DNA of 16,065 bases from an uncultured bacterium (lineage in GTDB: Bacteria > Verrucomicrobiota > Kiritimatiellia > RFP12 > UBA1067): the NCBI GenBank assembly GCA_902773475.1, contig CACYEO010000180.1:1-16065 (forward strand). Reading direction: 5' to 3'. A model generated the notes under the pieces. That model made no database searches and was not told the origin of the DNA. It worked only from the letters and a program-made list of their open reading frames with translations. The translations under genes were made by a program, and so were the position numbers. This document shows, piece by piece, positions 14,587 to 16,065 of this stretch. Each line of letters starts with the position of its first letter. Within the stretch, counting starts at the first letter, position 1.

Positions 14587-16065
14587 ATGTCAGAATACGA
14601 TTTCACATCCTTCGAGAAGAAGTGGCAGGCGTACTGGGAAAAGAACAAGACGTTCCGCGCGCTCGATCCGGGCGAGAGCGTCCCCGCCGGCCGCGCTTCC
14701 ATGAAAAAAGCCGAAGCCGCCGGCGGCGTGGAGAAATTCTACTGCCTCGACATGTTCCCGTATCCTTCCGGCGCGGGTCTCCATGTGGGCCATCCCGAAG
14801 GATACACCGCCACCGACATCCTCTGCCGCTACAAGCGCATGCGCGGCTTCAACGTGCTGCATCCGATGGGATGGGACGCATTCGGCCTTCCCGCCGAACA
14901 GTTCGCGGTGGAGACCGGCACGCATCCCGCGGTCACGACGAAGAAGAACATCGACCGCTTCCGCGCCCAGATCAAGTCCCTCGGATTTTCGTACGACTGG
15001 GACCGCGAGGTAGACACGACCGATCCCAAGTACTACCGCTGGACGCAGTGGATTTTCGAGCAGCTCTACAAAAAGGGTCTCGCCTACATCGCCGAAGTCC
15101 CCGTGAACTGGTGCCCCGCCCTTGGAACGGTGCTCGCCAACGAAGAAGTGATAGACGGGCGCAGCGAGCGCGGCAACCATCCCGTGGTCCGCCGCCCGAT
15201 GCGCCAGTGGATGCTCCGGATCACCGAATACGCCGAGCGGCTCCTCGCCGATCTCGACACGCTCGACTGGCCTGAAGGCATCAAAGAGATGCAGCGCAAC
15301 TGGATCGGCAAATCCACGGGCGCGCTTGTCGATTTCAGCATCAAGGGGGCGGAAGGGAAGATAACGGTTTTCACGACCCGCTGCGACACGCTTTTCGGGG
15401 CTACCTACATGGTCGTCGCCCCGGAGCATCCGCTTGTTTCGGAATGGCTTTCGCGCGGCATTCTCGGGAATGCCGCCGAAGTCGAAGAGTACCGCCGCAA
15501 GGCCGCGTCTAAGAGCGATCTCGAACGCACCGAGCTCAACAAGGAAAAGACTGGAGTGCGTCTCGAAGGCGTGGCAGGCGTGAACCCCGTGAACGGCGAG
15601 GCCCTGCCGGTTTTCATTTCCGACTACGTTCTCGCAAGCTACGGCACCGGCGCCATCATGGCGGTGCCGGCCCACGACGACCGCGACTTCGAGTTCGCCA
15701 AAGTCTTCAATCTGCCCGTCTACCAGGTGGTTGCGCCGTCCGGCGCGGCGGGCGCGTCCGTCGCCGGTTCCGGCGCGGAGAGAATCCCCTACGCCGGCGA
15801 GGCCGCGTTTACGGACATCGCCGACGGCGTGATGGTGAATTCCGGATTCATCACCGGGCTTCCCGTGAAAGAGGCCCAGAAAAAGATGATCGCCTGGCTT
15901 GAAGAGCGCGGCGCCGGCCGCGCGAAGACGCAGTACAAGCTGCGCGACTGGCTCTTCAGCCGCCAGCGCTACTGGGGAGAGCCGTTCCCCGTGATCCACT
16001 GGGAAGACGGCACGCAGTCGCTTGTGGACGAAAACGATCTGCCGCTGACGCTGCCGGAACTCGAC
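14587..16065 (+). CDS. leuS: Leucyl-tRNA synthetase, N-terminal part (runs off the window)
   Basis: The first 493 codons of LeuRS, which charges tRNA-Leu in the cytoplasm, are present without a stop up to the last base. Motifs: DMFPYPSGAGLHVGH with the HIGH-type HVGH at 66-69, GWDAFGLPAEQFAVE, VNWCPALGTVLANEEVIDG and MQRNWIGKS. The editing (CP1) domain starts with TTRCDTLFGATY at 263 and includes YGTGAIMAVPAHDDRD, with D364-D367 in the editing pocket region. RDWLFSRQRYWG at 453 re-enters the catalytic core. KMSKS lies beyond the window. Compared with E. coli LeuRS there are about 17 extra residues near 25-47, before the first core strand. The start lies 37 bp after the giant gene with only a weak purine stretch (GAAAGAG) upstream and no terminator between, so read-through transcription is possible. 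Confidence 0.95.
   Translation, partial: MSEYDFTSFEKKWQAYWEKNKTFRALDPGESVPAGRASMKKAEAAGGVEKFYCLDMFPYPSGAGLHVGHPEGYTATDILCRYKRMRGFNVLHPMGWDAFGLPAEQFAVETGTHPAVTTKKNIDRFRAQIKSLGFSYDWDREVDTTDPKYYRWTQWIFEQLYKKGLAYIAEVPVNWCPALGTVLANEEVIDGRSERGNHPVVRRPMRQWMLRITEYAERLLADLDTLDWPEGIKEMQRNWIGKSTGALVDFSIKGAEGKITVFTTRCDTLFGATYMVVAPEHPLVSEWLSRGILGNAAEVEEYRRKAASKSDLERTELNKEKTGVRLEGVAGVNPVNGEALPVFISDYVLASYGTGAIMAVPAHDDRDFEFAKVFNLPVYQVVAPSGAAGASVAGSGAERIPYAGEAAFTDIADGVMVNSGFITGLPVKEAQKKMIAWLEERGAGRAKTQYKLRDWLFSRQRYWGEPFPVIHWEDGTQSLVDENDLPLTLPELD

Noticed and set aside
1..16065. CRISPR arrays, tRNA or rRNA genes, insertion sequences
   Set aside because: I saw no regularly spaced repeats with unique spacers, no cloverleaf with a T-loop, and no transposase motifs or paired terminal repeats.

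Overview
The window is GC-rich, compactly organised bacterial DNA, and every gene I can support reads left to right apart from a possible fragment at the left edge. Several features point to the PVC superphylum, most likely Kiritimatiellota, Lentisphaerota or Verrucomicrobiota. These are a GreA-type factor with a very long N-terminal extension (an architecture I recall from Chlamydiae), a DksA-like protein with a histone-H1-like Lys/Ala/Pro tail, a pseudopilin of the 'H-X9-DG' style, and a very large secreted protein. This placement is inference from gene style; no rRNA or tRNA is present to test it.

Layout. Bases 1-417 are a comparatively AT-rich, repeat-bearing intergenic region with a possible divergent gene start at the far left. 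Bases 418-6758 hold a tight five-gene operon: long GreA, DksA/TraR-like zinc finger protein, lspA, miaA and recJ. Gaps in order are 20 bp, 6 bp, a 14-bp overlap and an ATGA overlap. It pairs two factors expected to act through the RNA polymerase secondary channel with lipoprotein processing, tRNA A37 modification and DNA repair. A short hairpin with a T-run follows recJ, and just downstream is a good sigma70-type promoter (TTGTCA, 17 bp, GATAAT).

That promoter starts a second unit: a cysteine-rich pseudopilin (6873-7865) and, 9 bp later, a 2224-residue secreted protein (7875-14549). The giant protein contains at least three diverged copies of a probable beta-sandwich module and a lamin-tail-like segment. 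The stretch of DNA covering its first module is strikingly lower in GC than the rest. After 37 bp comes leuS (leucyl-tRNA synthetase), which runs off the right edge at codon 493.

Most notable: MiaA lacks the whole helical insertion domain that contacts the anticodon arm, without any frameshift; the Gre and DksA factors are paired and both carry unusual N-terminal extensions; and the pseudopilin/giant-protein pair looks like an accessory surface cassette set between housekeeping genes.
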